Below, piece after piece: positions 1-5,998 of a DNA stretch of 5,998 nt (positions are counted from its first letter, which is position 1; each line of letters begins with the position of its first letter). The DNA comes from JALYTY01 sp964546935. Lineage in GTDB: Bacteria; Vulcanimicrobiota; Vulcanimicrobiia; Vulcanimicrobiales; Vulcanimicrobiaceae. The position numbers and the translations under genes are program-made. The stretch lies in contig CAZJLJ010000105.1 in the NCBI GenBank assembly GCA_964546935.1, positions 1 to 5,998 of the forward strand, in the 5' to 3' direction. The notes beneath the pieces were generated by a model. It had not been told where the DNA came from and searched no databases. It saw only the letters and a list, made by a program, of their open reading frames with translations.

Positions 1-58
1 GTCGCGCTTACCGTTTCGTCGGAGGAATTGGGATCCGCGTCGTCTGCCTTCACCCGGG

Positions 59-532
59 ATGCTTCCTCCGGTCCCGCGCGGTTCGGCCCTCGTGGAATTC
101 ATCGCGAACTTCATCGCGTTGCTCGTGCTGATCGATGCAACCGGTCCGCATCACATTCCCTTGGATGCAATGATCGCCAATATTTCGCGCGATCTGCATC
201 TCGCCCTTACGCCGGCGTGGCATGCTGCGTATATCGGTACAATATCCGGCACGGCGCTTATAGCGATCGCTGCGATCGCCGTATTCGTTTGGCCGCAATT
301 AAGCGCGCTGCGCGAGGTGGCGCACGTAGCCGGAAGTTTGATGACGATTGCCGGAATCGCGTTGACGCTGCAAGCCGGACCGTGGATAGAACCTTCGAAC
401 TCCCCATTGAATGCAATGGTGCTTTACACGCTCGTGAGCGCGATCGTCATCCTCGCGACGCAGGCCGCGCTCTCCGTTCGGACGTTGCTTCGCAAGCCGA
501 GCGAGAAGACCGTTCTCATGCGCTTATCATAA
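59..532 (+). CDS. Small four-helix membrane protein of unknown function; start uncertain, possibly 5'-partial
   Basis: From the ATG at 59 the product is 157 residues. I do not recognise the family. Four hydrophobic segments are visible at about residues 10-26, 57-79, 88-106 and 117-140, followed by a short basic tail (RTLLRKPSEK), so it is very likely an integral inner-membrane protein. A loop of about 30 residues containing GPHHIPLDA lies between helices 1 and 2. The hydrophobic pattern is what marks this frame as real; the overlapping frame beginning at 28 gives an arginine-rich, shadow-like product. The start is doubtful: no good Shine-Dalgarno precedes 59, a strong GGAGGA lies at 21-26 (32 bases upstream, badly placed for this ATG), and the frame has no stop back to base 2. 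The gene may therefore begin outside the window. It ends 54 bases before the adaptor gene on the same strand, so co-transcription is possible. Function is not inferred. Confidence 0.62.
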   Translation: MLPPVPRGSALVEFIANFIALLVLIDATGPHHIPLDAMIANISRDLHLALTPAWHAAYIGTISGTALIAIAAIAVFVWPQLSALREVAHVAGSLMTIAGIALTLQAGPWIEPSNSPLNAMVLYTLVSAIVILATQAALSVRTLLRKPSEKTVLMRLS

Positions 533-574
533 AATTCACCACGAAGCCTCAAGCGGCGACCTTATTCTGACATC

Positions 575-580
575 GGAGGA
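575..580 (+). promoter_or_regulatory. Strong Shine-Dalgarno (GGAGGA) of the adaptor gene
   Basis: GGAGGA ends six bases before the ATG at 587. This near-perfect anti-16S match fixes the start of the MacA-like gene and is the clearest ribosome binding site in the window. The same core with the same flank (CGGAGGAATT) also occurs at 20-29 near the left edge. Confidence 0.85.
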
Positions 581-586
581 ATTCGC

Positions 587-2146
587 ATGTCAGCTCAATC
601 GTTGCCGCTTTCACCCGAGCTTACCGGCCTTGGCCGGTTGCTCAAAGGTGTCCCGAAGCGGCTATACGCCGCATTAGCGGCCGTTATTATCGCCGCTATC
701 GTGCTTGCCACGGTCGTGTCGCGCGCCAACAGTCAACCGCAAGTAACAACCCAACCGGTCGTTCGTCAGACGTTACTTCAAAGCGTGACGGCATCCGGAA
801 CGGTTAATGCCCAGAACACGATTACGGTCGGCACACAGGTTTCGGGAACGATCTCCGAGCTCGACGTCGATTTCAATTCGAAGGTTCACAAAGGTCAAGT
901 GCTCGCGAAGATCGATCCGAGTACATTTCAAGCGCAAGTCGATCAAGCAAAGGCAGCCGTGGCGCAGGCTCAGGCGCAAGCCAATGCCGCTAGCGCAAAC
1001 GCAACGGGTGCCGGTGCTACGGTGAATGTTGCCAGCGCGAACGCCGCTGCGCAAAACGCCGCCATTCAAACGGCTCAAGCAAACGTTGCCAAAGCGCAAG
1101 ACGCGCTCACGCTGGCGCAGCGTCAGTTCGATCGCGACAACGCATTGCTCAAGCAAGGCTACTTGCCGGCTGCAACGCTAGACACCGATCGCTCGAATTT
1201 AACGCAGGCACAAGCGGCCGTAGCAGCTGCGCAAGCGGCCGTTGCTCAAGCGCGTGCGCAGGCCGCGGCGAGCAACGCAACGATCGATCAGAACGCTGCG
1301 CAAGCTCAAGGCCAGCAGGCGACGGCTGCCGCGACGCAGGCGTCAATTGGATCCGCGCAAGCGACGCTCCAACAAGATCAGCTGAACCTGAACCACACCG
1401 TGATCACCTCACCGGTCGACGGAACCGTGGTGTCGCGTGCGGTTTCGATTGGACAGACCGTCGCAGCGTCGTTGCAAACGCCAACGCTCTTCACCATCGC
1501 GCAAGACCTAAAAAAGATGGAAGTCGACATCAACGTGGGTGAGCCGGATATCGGGAATGTGAAGCCTGGTGACACCGTGGATTTCAGTGTCCTTGCATAT
1601 CCGAATCAAACCTTTCACGGTGTCGTCAGCACGGTACGCATCAACCCGCAAACGGTGAACAACGTCGTTACGTATCAAGTGATCGTCAACGTGAACAACT
1701 CCGACGGCCGGCTGCTGCCTGGCATGACAGCGAACGCCACGATCAACGTCGCGAGCGCAAACAATGCTCTCGTCGTTCCGGTTACCGCTCTGCACACTCG
1801 CGCAATGCGCAATTCAACGCAGACTCAATCAAGCCCGGCCGCAACGGCACAGTCGCCGTGGGGTCAAGTATCGAGCGGGAATGTAGGCGGTAGCGTCACT
1901 GCCGGTTCCGATGCAAGCCTCATGGTGCAACGCAACGGCAAACTACAGCGCGTTCGGGTTCACGTAACTCTCGTTACCGCATCGCAGGCAGCCGTCGCAC
2001 CGATCGAAGGCTCGACGTTGAGCGAACGTGATAACGTCGTCACCGCATTCAGCGGAAATCGCACGCGTGGACAAGCCCGGGGACAAGGCGGATCGCCGTT
2101 GACACCGAACGCCGGCGCGGCGCGCGGAATGCGAGGAATTCCGTAA
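587..2146 (+). CDS. MacA-like periplasmic adaptor (HlyD/membrane fusion protein family) of an ABC efflux system
   Basis: 519 residues. It would bridge the inner-membrane ABC exporter encoded by the next two genes to an outer-membrane TolC-type channel. Visible parts: a short cytoplasmic N-terminus; an uncleaved anchor helix at about 26-45; the first half of the lipoyl (barrel-sandwich) domain at about 66-110 (VGTQVSGTISELDVDFNSKV, then HKGQVLAKIDPS); a long Ala/Gln-rich alpha-hairpin at about 112-268; the second lipoyl half at about 269-292 (TVITSPVDGTVVSRAVSIGQ); a beta-barrel at about 305-390; a membrane-proximal domain at about 391-487. The last is interrupted by a low-complexity Ser/Thr/Gly/Gln stretch at about 406-443, and the protein ends in an Arg/Gly-rich tail (491-517). 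The hairpin tip carries R183 and L187 of the RLS-type TolC-docking motif, with P194 where serine is usual. E. coli MacA is about 371 residues, so this one is long, mainly through the hairpin, the insert and the tail. A GGAGGA six bases upstream supports the start. The stop overlaps the ATPase start by one base. The substrate is unknown. Confidence 0.92.
   Translation: MSAQSLPLSPELTGLGRLLKGVPKRLYAALAAVIIAAIVLATVVSRANSQPQVTTQPVVRQTLLQSVTASGTVNAQNTITVGTQVSGTISELDVDFNSKVHKGQVLAKIDPSTFQAQVDQAKAAVAQAQAQANAASANATGAGATVNVASANAAAQNAAIQTAQANVAKAQDALTLAQRQFDRDNALLKQGYLPAATLDTDRSNLTQAQAAVAAAQAAVAQARAQAAASNATIDQNAAQAQGQQATAAATQASIGSAQATLQQDQLNLNHTVITSPVDGTVVSRAVSIGQTVAASLQTPTLFTIAQDLKKMEVDINVGEPDIGNVKPGDTVDFSVLAYPNQTFHGVVSTVRINPQTVNNVVTYQVIVNVNNSDGRLLPGMTANATINVASANNALVVPVTALHTRAMRNSTQTQSSPAATAQSPWGQVSSGNVGGSVTAGSDASLMVQRNGKLQRVRVHVTLVTASQAAVAPIEGSTLSERDNVVTAFSGNRTRGQARGQGGSPLTPNAGAARGMRGIP
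1211..1242 (+). repeat. 21-base-period repeat encoding one coiled-coil heptad
   Basis: The 11-mer CAAGCGGCCGT occurs at 1211-1221 and again at 1232-1242, a shift of exactly 21 bases or seven codons. It encodes Gln-Ala-Ala-Val at adaptor residues 209-212 and 216-219, inside the second arm of the hairpin. The identity at DNA level suggests heptad duplication as a source of hairpin length, though high Ala/Gln codon bias could also produce it. Confidence 0.6.
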
Positions 2147-2862
2147 TGGCACCGGTTGTACGCGTAGAGAATCTGCGCAAAGTCTACACGCTGGGCGACG
2201 CGCAAGTCGTCGCCCTCGCGGGTGTAGATCTGCAGATCGATCGCGGTGAGTTCGTCGCCGTCATGGGACCGTCGGGCTCCGGAAAATCGACGTTCATGCA
2301 AATTACGGGATTGCTCGACAATCCCACGAGCGGAACGTACTTCTTCGAAGGCACCGATGCATCGAATCTCGACGCCGATGCGCGCGCCGATATTCGCAGC
2401 CGCCGTCTCGGCTTCGTGTTTCAATCCTACAATCTGTTGCCGCGTACGAGCGCGCTCGAAAACGTTGAGTTGCCGATGGTGTACGCGGGGGTTCCGGAAG
2501 GCGAACGTAAACGCATCGCGCTCGAGAAAATGAAGATCGTGGGTGTCGACCATTTGGCCGAACATCACCCGAATCAGATGTCGGGCGGCCAGCAGCAGCG
2601 TGTTGCGATCGCCCGTTCGCTGGTAAACAATCCGGGATTGATTCTTGCCGACGAACCGACGGGCGCGCTCGACACTAAAACCTCCGAAGACGTGATGAAT
2701 ATTTTTAAAACCCTCAATCGCGAGCAAGACATTACCATCATGCTCGTAACGCACGAGCCCGATGTGGCGATGCACGCGAAGCGCATAGTAACGTTCCGTG
2801 ACGGCCGCGTGGTAAGCGATCGTCCGAACGATGCGGTTCGTGAAGAAAGAGTCGTGGCGTGA
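2146..2862 (+). CDS. ABC transporter ATP-binding protein, MacB/LolD type
   Basis: 238 residues, a normal length for a stand-alone ATPase of the MacB/LolD/FtsE group. It hydrolyses ATP on the cytoplasmic face to drive the permease encoded next. All catalytic motifs are intact: A-loop Tyr14, Walker A GPSGSGKST at 41-49, Q-loop Gln93 (VFQSYNLLPR, typical of this subfamily), signature MSGGQQQR at 145-152, Walker B LILADEP at 165-171 with catalytic Glu170, D-loop GALD at 173-176, and switch His203 (VTHEPD). The start is supported by GAGG at 2133-2136, nine bases upstream and lying inside the last codons of the adaptor. The ATG overlaps the adaptor stop as TAATG, and its own stop overlaps the permease start as GTGA, so the three genes are translationally coupled. 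In E. coli MacB the ATPase and permease are one chain of about 648 residues; here they are separate. LolD-like lipoprotein release is a less likely role given the adaptor. Confidence 0.96.
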   Translation: MAPVVRVENLRKVYTLGDAQVVALAGVDLQIDRGEFVAVMGPSGSGKSTFMQITGLLDNPTSGTYFFEGTDASNLDADARADIRSRRLGFVFQSYNLLPRTSALENVELPMVYAGVPEGERKRIALEKMKIVGVDHLAEHHPNQMSGGQQQRVAIARSLVNNPGLILADEPTGALDTKTSEDVMNIFKTLNREQDITIMLVTHEPDVAMHAKRIVTFRDGRVVSDRPNDAVREERVVA

Positions 2863-4070
2863 AAAACACTATCAAGCTTGCCTTCCAGGCATTGATCCGC
2901 AATAAGGTGCGGTCGCTTTTGACGATGCTTGGCATTGTGATCGGCGTCGCAGCAGTAATTACAACCGTCGCGATCGGCTCCGGCGCAAGTGCTTCGGTGC
3001 AGGCGAGCATCAATAGCCTCGGATCGAACCTAATCGTCGTGCAGCCGGGCTCCGTGACGACAACCGGTGCGCGCGGTGGTTTCGGCACGGCATCCACGCT
3101 GACGCCCGAGGATGGAATGTCGCTTGCGCAGCTTCCCGGCGTCGCCGCGGTCTCACCGCTGGTAACGATTCGTACGCAAGCTGTGGCAGGAAGCAATAAC
3201 TGGTACACCACCATTAGCGGTGTTGCGCCAACGTATGCATATATTCGTTCGTGGCCGACTGCTGCGGGGGCGTTCTTTTCGCAAACCGATGTCGGGACGT
3301 CGGCGAAGGTAGCGGTGCTCGGTCAAACCGTCGTGCAGCAACTGTTTCCGAACGGACAGAACCCGATTGGCCAGACGATTATTCTCAAAGGCGTTCCGTT
3401 CACGATCGTGGGAACGCTTGCGCCCCTGGGACAAAGCGGATTAGGCCAAGATCAAGACGACACGATTCTGATTCCGTATACGTCGGCGATGCAGCGTATC
3501 ACCGGTCTGACGACGGTCAATCAGTTGATGGTCTCGGCAAAGGACGCCGCGTCGATCGAGAACGTGCAGCAACTCGTCACGAGTACGCTCGAGCAACGCC
3601 ATCACATCACGCCGTCGCAGAACGACGACTTCCAGGTCCGCAATCTGCAGTCGATCGCCGCGGCCGCGTCATCCACTAGCGCCGTGATGGAATTCTTGCT
3701 TGCGGGCGTCGCGGCGGTTTCGTTAATCGTCGGCGGCATTGGCATCATGAACATCATGATGGTTTCGGTCACCGAACGCACCCGCGAGATCGGTTTACGG
3801 ATGGCGGTTGGTGCGCGCGGCAAGGTGATTCTGCGGCAGTTCCTGACCGAATCGATCGTCCTCGCCACGATCGGCGGCTTGATCGGCGTAGTCATGGGAT
3901 TGTTCACCACGACGCTTGTGGCTGCGCTTGCGAAATGGCCGACGCAAATCCCGATTGGATGGGTTGTAGCGTCGGTGGCGTTCAGCGCCTTCGTTGGCGT
4001 GTTCTTTGGGTACTATCCGGCGCGAAAGGCGGCAAACTTGCACCCCATCGAGGCGCTTCGGTTCGAGTAG
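2859..4070 (+). CDS. ABC transporter permease, MacB/FtsX type
   Basis: 403 residues with the four-helix MacB/FtsX plan. Transmembrane helix 1 is at about 20-42 (within RSLLTMLGIVIGVAAVITT). A large periplasmic MacB-type domain follows at about 43-277, including a Gly-rich turn (GARGGFG, 70-76) and the LTPED segment at 81-85. Helix 2 is at about 278-302, helix 3 at about 330-358 and helix 4 at about 366-386. The cytoplasmic coupling stretch TERTREIGLRMAVGAR (305-320) and the C-terminal PARKAANLHPIEALRFE (387-403) are hallmarks of the family. In the studied MacB, the permease does not pump substrate through its membrane helices but transmits ATP-driven motion to the periplasm (mechanotransmission). 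The GTG start overlaps the ATPase stop by four bases, with the purine-rich GAAGAAAGA at 2842-2850 as a probable ribosome site. It should dimerise, pair with two ATPase subunits and dock with the upstream adaptor. No FtsE/FtsX division context is present. Confidence 0.95.
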   Translation: MKNTIKLAFQALIRNKVRSLLTMLGIVIGVAAVITTVAIGSGASASVQASINSLGSNLIVVQPGSVTTTGARGGFGTASTLTPEDGMSLAQLPGVAAVSPLVTIRTQAVAGSNNWYTTISGVAPTYAYIRSWPTAAGAFFSQTDVGTSAKVAVLGQTVVQQLFPNGQNPIGQTIILKGVPFTIVGTLAPLGQSGLGQDQDDTILIPYTSAMQRITGLTTVNQLMVSAKDAASIENVQQLVTSTLEQRHHITPSQNDDFQVRNLQSIAAAASSTSAVMEFLLAGVAAVSLIVGGIGIMNIMMVSVTERTREIGLRMAVGARGKVILRQFLTESIVLATIGGLIGVVMGLFTTTLVAALAKWPTQIPIGWVVASVAFSAFVGVFFGYYPARKAANLHPIEALRFE

Positions 4071-4120
4071 AACGCAAGATCCGGGTCGATCCGACGAAGC
4101 TCGTGCGACAAAATTGTGGC

Positions 4121-4591
4121 ATGAGCTTCATTATTTCCGGACTCGATCCCCAAGAATTTTCACATTTGAGGAACCTGAGCGACGCTGAGTTGAAGCAGCA
4201 TCGCGCCTGCCGGGTGAAGGCCGATGCGCCGGTCGGCTTCCCGTGCCGCGTTTCGCTGGAAGACGCGAAGCCGGGCGATTCTCTTCTGCTGCTCAACTAC
4301 GAGCATCAACCCGCGGACTCGCCGTTCCGGGCCTCGCACGCCATTTACGTTAACGAAAGCGCGAACGAGCGCGCCGTCTTCGTCGACGAAGTACCGCCCG
4401 TGTTAACCGGTCGTCCCTACATCTCCGTGCGCGGCTTTGATAACTCCGGAATGATGATCGACGCGGAAACGGCGGAAGGCTCTCGCGTTCAGCTCACGAT
4501 CGAACATCTGCTAAGCAATCGCGCCATCGATTATCTCCACGTACATTTCGCAGGCATGGGCTGTTACGCCGCCCGCGTGGACCGCACGTAA
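4121..4591 (+). CDS. DUF1203 family protein (uncharacterised)
   Basis: 156 residues from the ATG at 4121. I recognise the DUF1203 pattern: FPCRVSLEDAKPGDSLLLLNY at about 40-60, EHQPADSPFRASHAIYV at 61-77, a VPP segment at 91-93, the ISVRGFDNSGMMIDAE region at 101-116, and a C-terminal DYLHVHFAGMGCYAARVDR block at 137-155. H140, H142 and C148 in the last block look like family-conserved polar positions, but no reaction is established for the family and none is claimed. There is no signal peptide or membrane helix, so it is probably cytoplasmic. The reading frame extends upstream into the permease gene, but family similarity begins right at MSFIISGLDP, which favours 4121; an in-frame GTG at 4103 is possible. 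No convincing Shine-Dalgarno precedes either. It starts 50 bases after the permease stop, so read-through from the transporter operon is plausible but a functional link is not shown. Confidence 0.86.
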   Translation: MSFIISGLDPQEFSHLRNLSDAELKQHRACRVKADAPVGFPCRVSLEDAKPGDSLLLLNYEHQPADSPFRASHAIYVNESANERAVFVDEVPPVLTGRPYISVRGFDNSGMMIDAETAEGSRVQLTIEHLLSNRAIDYLHVHFAGMGCYAARVDRT

Positions 4592-4628
4592 CGTCGCTTA
4601 AGCGGCTCAGTGTGGCACTTACGGGTGC

Positions 4629-5998
4629 ATGCGGGAGAGCGAACGGGGATTTTCGCTTGTTGAAGTCGTCATTGCCGTCGCTATTGCCGCCGTGCTGCTT
4701 GCAGCCGGCGGTATTTGGCTTGGCGGCATGCATCCCGGTGCGCTTCGCAACGCGGCCGATGATTTCGATGCGGAACTCGGCGTAGCCAGAGCGACGGCCG
4801 CTTCCAGTGGAAACGGCGCGACAATTGCGATTCTGCCGCGAAGCGACGCCCAGGGTACGCACGATGGTTTCACGTTACGCGTCTACACCGGACGTCCGAA
4901 TGCGGCCAATGCGGTGCGGCCGGCTAATGCAATGGCCGTGATCAGCAGCGCAACCGTTTCGGAAAAAACATTCGGCAATCCGCCGTTCGCCATTTTTCTA
5001 AGCAGCGCCGGACATCCGACGGGACTTGCCTCATACCCGGCTGTCGACGCCCAAGGGAACCCCGCGTTTGATGTGATTGCGGCGCAACCGCCGTGCCCGG
5101 CGGGCGGCATCGTCCTAACGTTTGCCAACGCTCAAGGCGCGAGAGAAACGCGCACGTTGCAGTGCAGTGTTTCCGTTGCCGGCACTTCGGTAGCTAACCC
5201 ATCGCCGACGCCCAACGTGCCCGTCATCGTTCCGAAACAAATGGTCGCGCATTGGACGAGCGATAATTCTGCGTTGCGCTTCGTCGCGGCAGAATTCGGC
5301 TACACGCATTGGTTTGCGTCGAACACCGGTACGGCGTGCGGATCATCGGCGACGTACGACGCGGGCTGGCCGTACTCAAACCCGCCGAACCCTTCGGAAG
5401 CATCGCTATCTCCGGCGCCACCGAGCGCTCCGTATTCGTGGCCGAACGCCGTGAGTATGAACGATGCACCGGCCTCGTTCGCCATGTCGCCCGTAAAAGG
5501 CGTTCCCGGATTGTGCACGGTTGACATCGTGGATGACTACGGCCAACACGCCGGCGCGGCGGTTCAAGTAATGGGCGATTTGACCGCAACGCCTACCTCG
5601 CTGACGTTCGCATCGCCGAGTTCGCCGGCGCAAAGCATCGCGTTCACCAAGACGTATGACGGCGAGAACATTACGCTCCGAACAACGGACAATTGCCGCG
5701 GCATCGCTTCTTACACGCAAACCGGTGCCTCGAGTCCCGGATCGCCTTCGACCACGCCGGCGCAATCAACGTTGAGCGTTTCTCCGCTTGGAGGCGGACA
5801 ATGCGATATCCGCACCGGCGATCAATATGGCGAACCCTATGTCGACGTGCACGTCGTCGTAAATAATTCCGTCGTGCAAGTGTGGCCGCCGGCCGTTCAA
5901 TATCCGACCACCGGAAGCGCTCTCGGCACTCTCGCATACGACCCCGGCCCAATGACGCCGGCACGTTTTCTCAATTCCATTTTCGGCGGCGGCATCGC
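4629..5998 (+). CDS. Type IV prepilin-like protein with long cysteine-containing beta-rich tail, 3'-partial
   Basis: At least 456 residues, open to the window edge. The N-terminus MRESERGFSLVEVVIAVAIA is a textbook class III signal: short charged leader, cleavage by prepilin peptidase expected between Gly7 and Phe8, Glu12 at mature position +5, and a hydrophobic helix at about 13-33. The following DFDAELGVARATAASSGNGA (45-64) recalls the FimT/GspH minor-pseudopilin pattern. The rest is Ser/Thr/Pro/Gly-rich and probably beta-sheet. From about 206 there are two related modules, about 206-316 and 318-413, each ending in a Cys-x7-Tyr-Gly pattern (C296 to YG304-305 and C392 to YG400-401), with earlier cysteines at 237 and 356; C156 and C179 lie further upstream. 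Ordinary pilins are 130-200 residues, so this is a long, adhesin-like version. Likely location: inner membrane, then a pilus or pseudopilus. The ribosome site before 4629 is weak, and the start is chosen because it gives the canonical leader. No other pilus gene lies in the window. Confidence 0.85.
   Translation, partial: MRESERGFSLVEVVIAVAIAAVLLAAGGIWLGGMHPGALRNAADDFDAELGVARATAASSGNGATIAILPRSDAQGTHDGFTLRVYTGRPNAANAVRPANAMAVISSATVSEKTFGNPPFAIFLSSAGHPTGLASYPAVDAQGNPAFDVIAAQPPCPAGGIVLTFANAQGARETRTLQCSVSVAGTSVANPSPTPNVPVIVPKQMVAHWTSDNSALRFVAAEFGYTHWFASNTGTACGSSATYDAGWPYSNPPNPSEASLSPAPPSAPYSWPNAVSMNDAPASFAMSPVKGVPGLCTVDIVDDYGQHAGAAVQVMGDLTATPTSLTFASPSSPAQSIAFTKTYDGENITLRTTDNCRGIASYTQTGASSPGSPSTTPAQSTLSVSPLGGGQCDIRTGDQYGEPYVDVHVVVNNSVVQVWPPAVQYPTTGSALGTLAYDPGPMTPARFLNSIFGGGI

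Noticed and set aside
77..110. Pilin-like string RGSALVEFIANFIALLVLID at the N-terminus of the first membrane protein
   Set aside because: It mimics a prepilin or TadE leader (Glu at +5), but three more membrane helices follow, which does not fit a pilin.
502..534. Possible -10 element (TATCAT or CATAAA) before the adaptor gene
   Set aside because: No acceptable -35 hexamer lies 16-18 bases upstream, so a promoter is not supported.
28..570. Open frame from a TTG next to GGAGGA, 180 codons
   Set aside because: The start is only one base from the Shine-Dalgarno, and the product is Arg/Ala/Asp-rich with the look of a shadow of the membrane protein in the next frame.
1960..2775. Long open frame on the minus strand (271 codons) opposite the adaptor and ATPase genes
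   Set aside because: The opposite strand encodes intact ABC motifs; the antisense product is His/Arg-rich with no recognisable domain. The other minus-strand frames in the window are judged the same way.
4071..4120. Possible terminator or promoter after the permease gene
   Set aside because: Only a short direct repeat (GATCCG twice) and a weak AT-rich patch are present; there is no stem-loop with a T-tract and no paired promoter boxes.
4595..4604. Perfect palindrome CGCTTAAGCG between the DUF1203 and prepilin-like genes
   Set aside because: It has no loop and no following T-tract, so it is not a terminator; ten bases is too short to call an operator without other support.
4613..4629. A sigma-54-like promoter (GTGGCAC then GTGCA) just before the prepilin-like gene
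   Set aside because: The GG and GC dinucleotides are 13 bases apart where 12 is required, and transcription would begin inside the leader peptide.

Overview
The window reads as one plus-strand stretch of a moderately GC-rich bacterial chromosome with five genes. No RNA gene, insertion sequence, CRISPR array or integration signature was seen. The transporter genes are of the MacA/MacB type, in which an inner-membrane ABC exporter works with a periplasmic adaptor, and a type IV prepilin-like gene follows. Together these suggest a diderm (Gram-negative-type) bacterium. The prepilin with a long, cysteine-containing, beta-rich tail and the Ala/Gln-rich adaptor loosely recall environmental phyla such as Eremiobacterota/Vulcanimicrobiota. 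That placement is a low-confidence impression; a proteobacterium or acidobacterium cannot be excluded.

Layout: (1) 59-532, a small four-helix membrane protein of unknown function whose start is uncertain because its frame stays open to the left edge. (2) 587-2146, a MacA-like (HlyD-family) periplasmic adaptor with a strong Shine-Dalgarno. (3) 2146-2862, a MacB/LolD-type ABC ATPase whose start overlaps the adaptor stop by one base (TAATG). (4) 2859-4070, the FtsX/MacB-type permease, whose GTG start overlaps the ATPase stop by four bases (GTGA). (5) 4121-4591, a DUF1203-family protein. (6) 4629-5998, a prepilin-like protein cut by the right edge.

Genes 2-4 form a tightly coupled transport operon: the ATPase and permease make the ABC core, and the adaptor would connect it across the periplasm to an outer-membrane channel. 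No TolC-like channel is encoded here, so it must lie elsewhere. MacB, one polypeptide in E. coli, is split into two here. The substrate cannot be read from the sequence. The DUF1203 and prepilin-like genes lie on the same strand with short gaps (50 and 37 bases), but nothing ties their function to the transporter.

The most unusual points are a prepilin-like protein of at least 456 residues with two related cysteine-containing modules, and an adaptor with a very long, nearly uncharged Ala/Gln hairpin and a serine-to-proline change in its RLS-type tip motif. I see no convincing evidence for a wholly new system.
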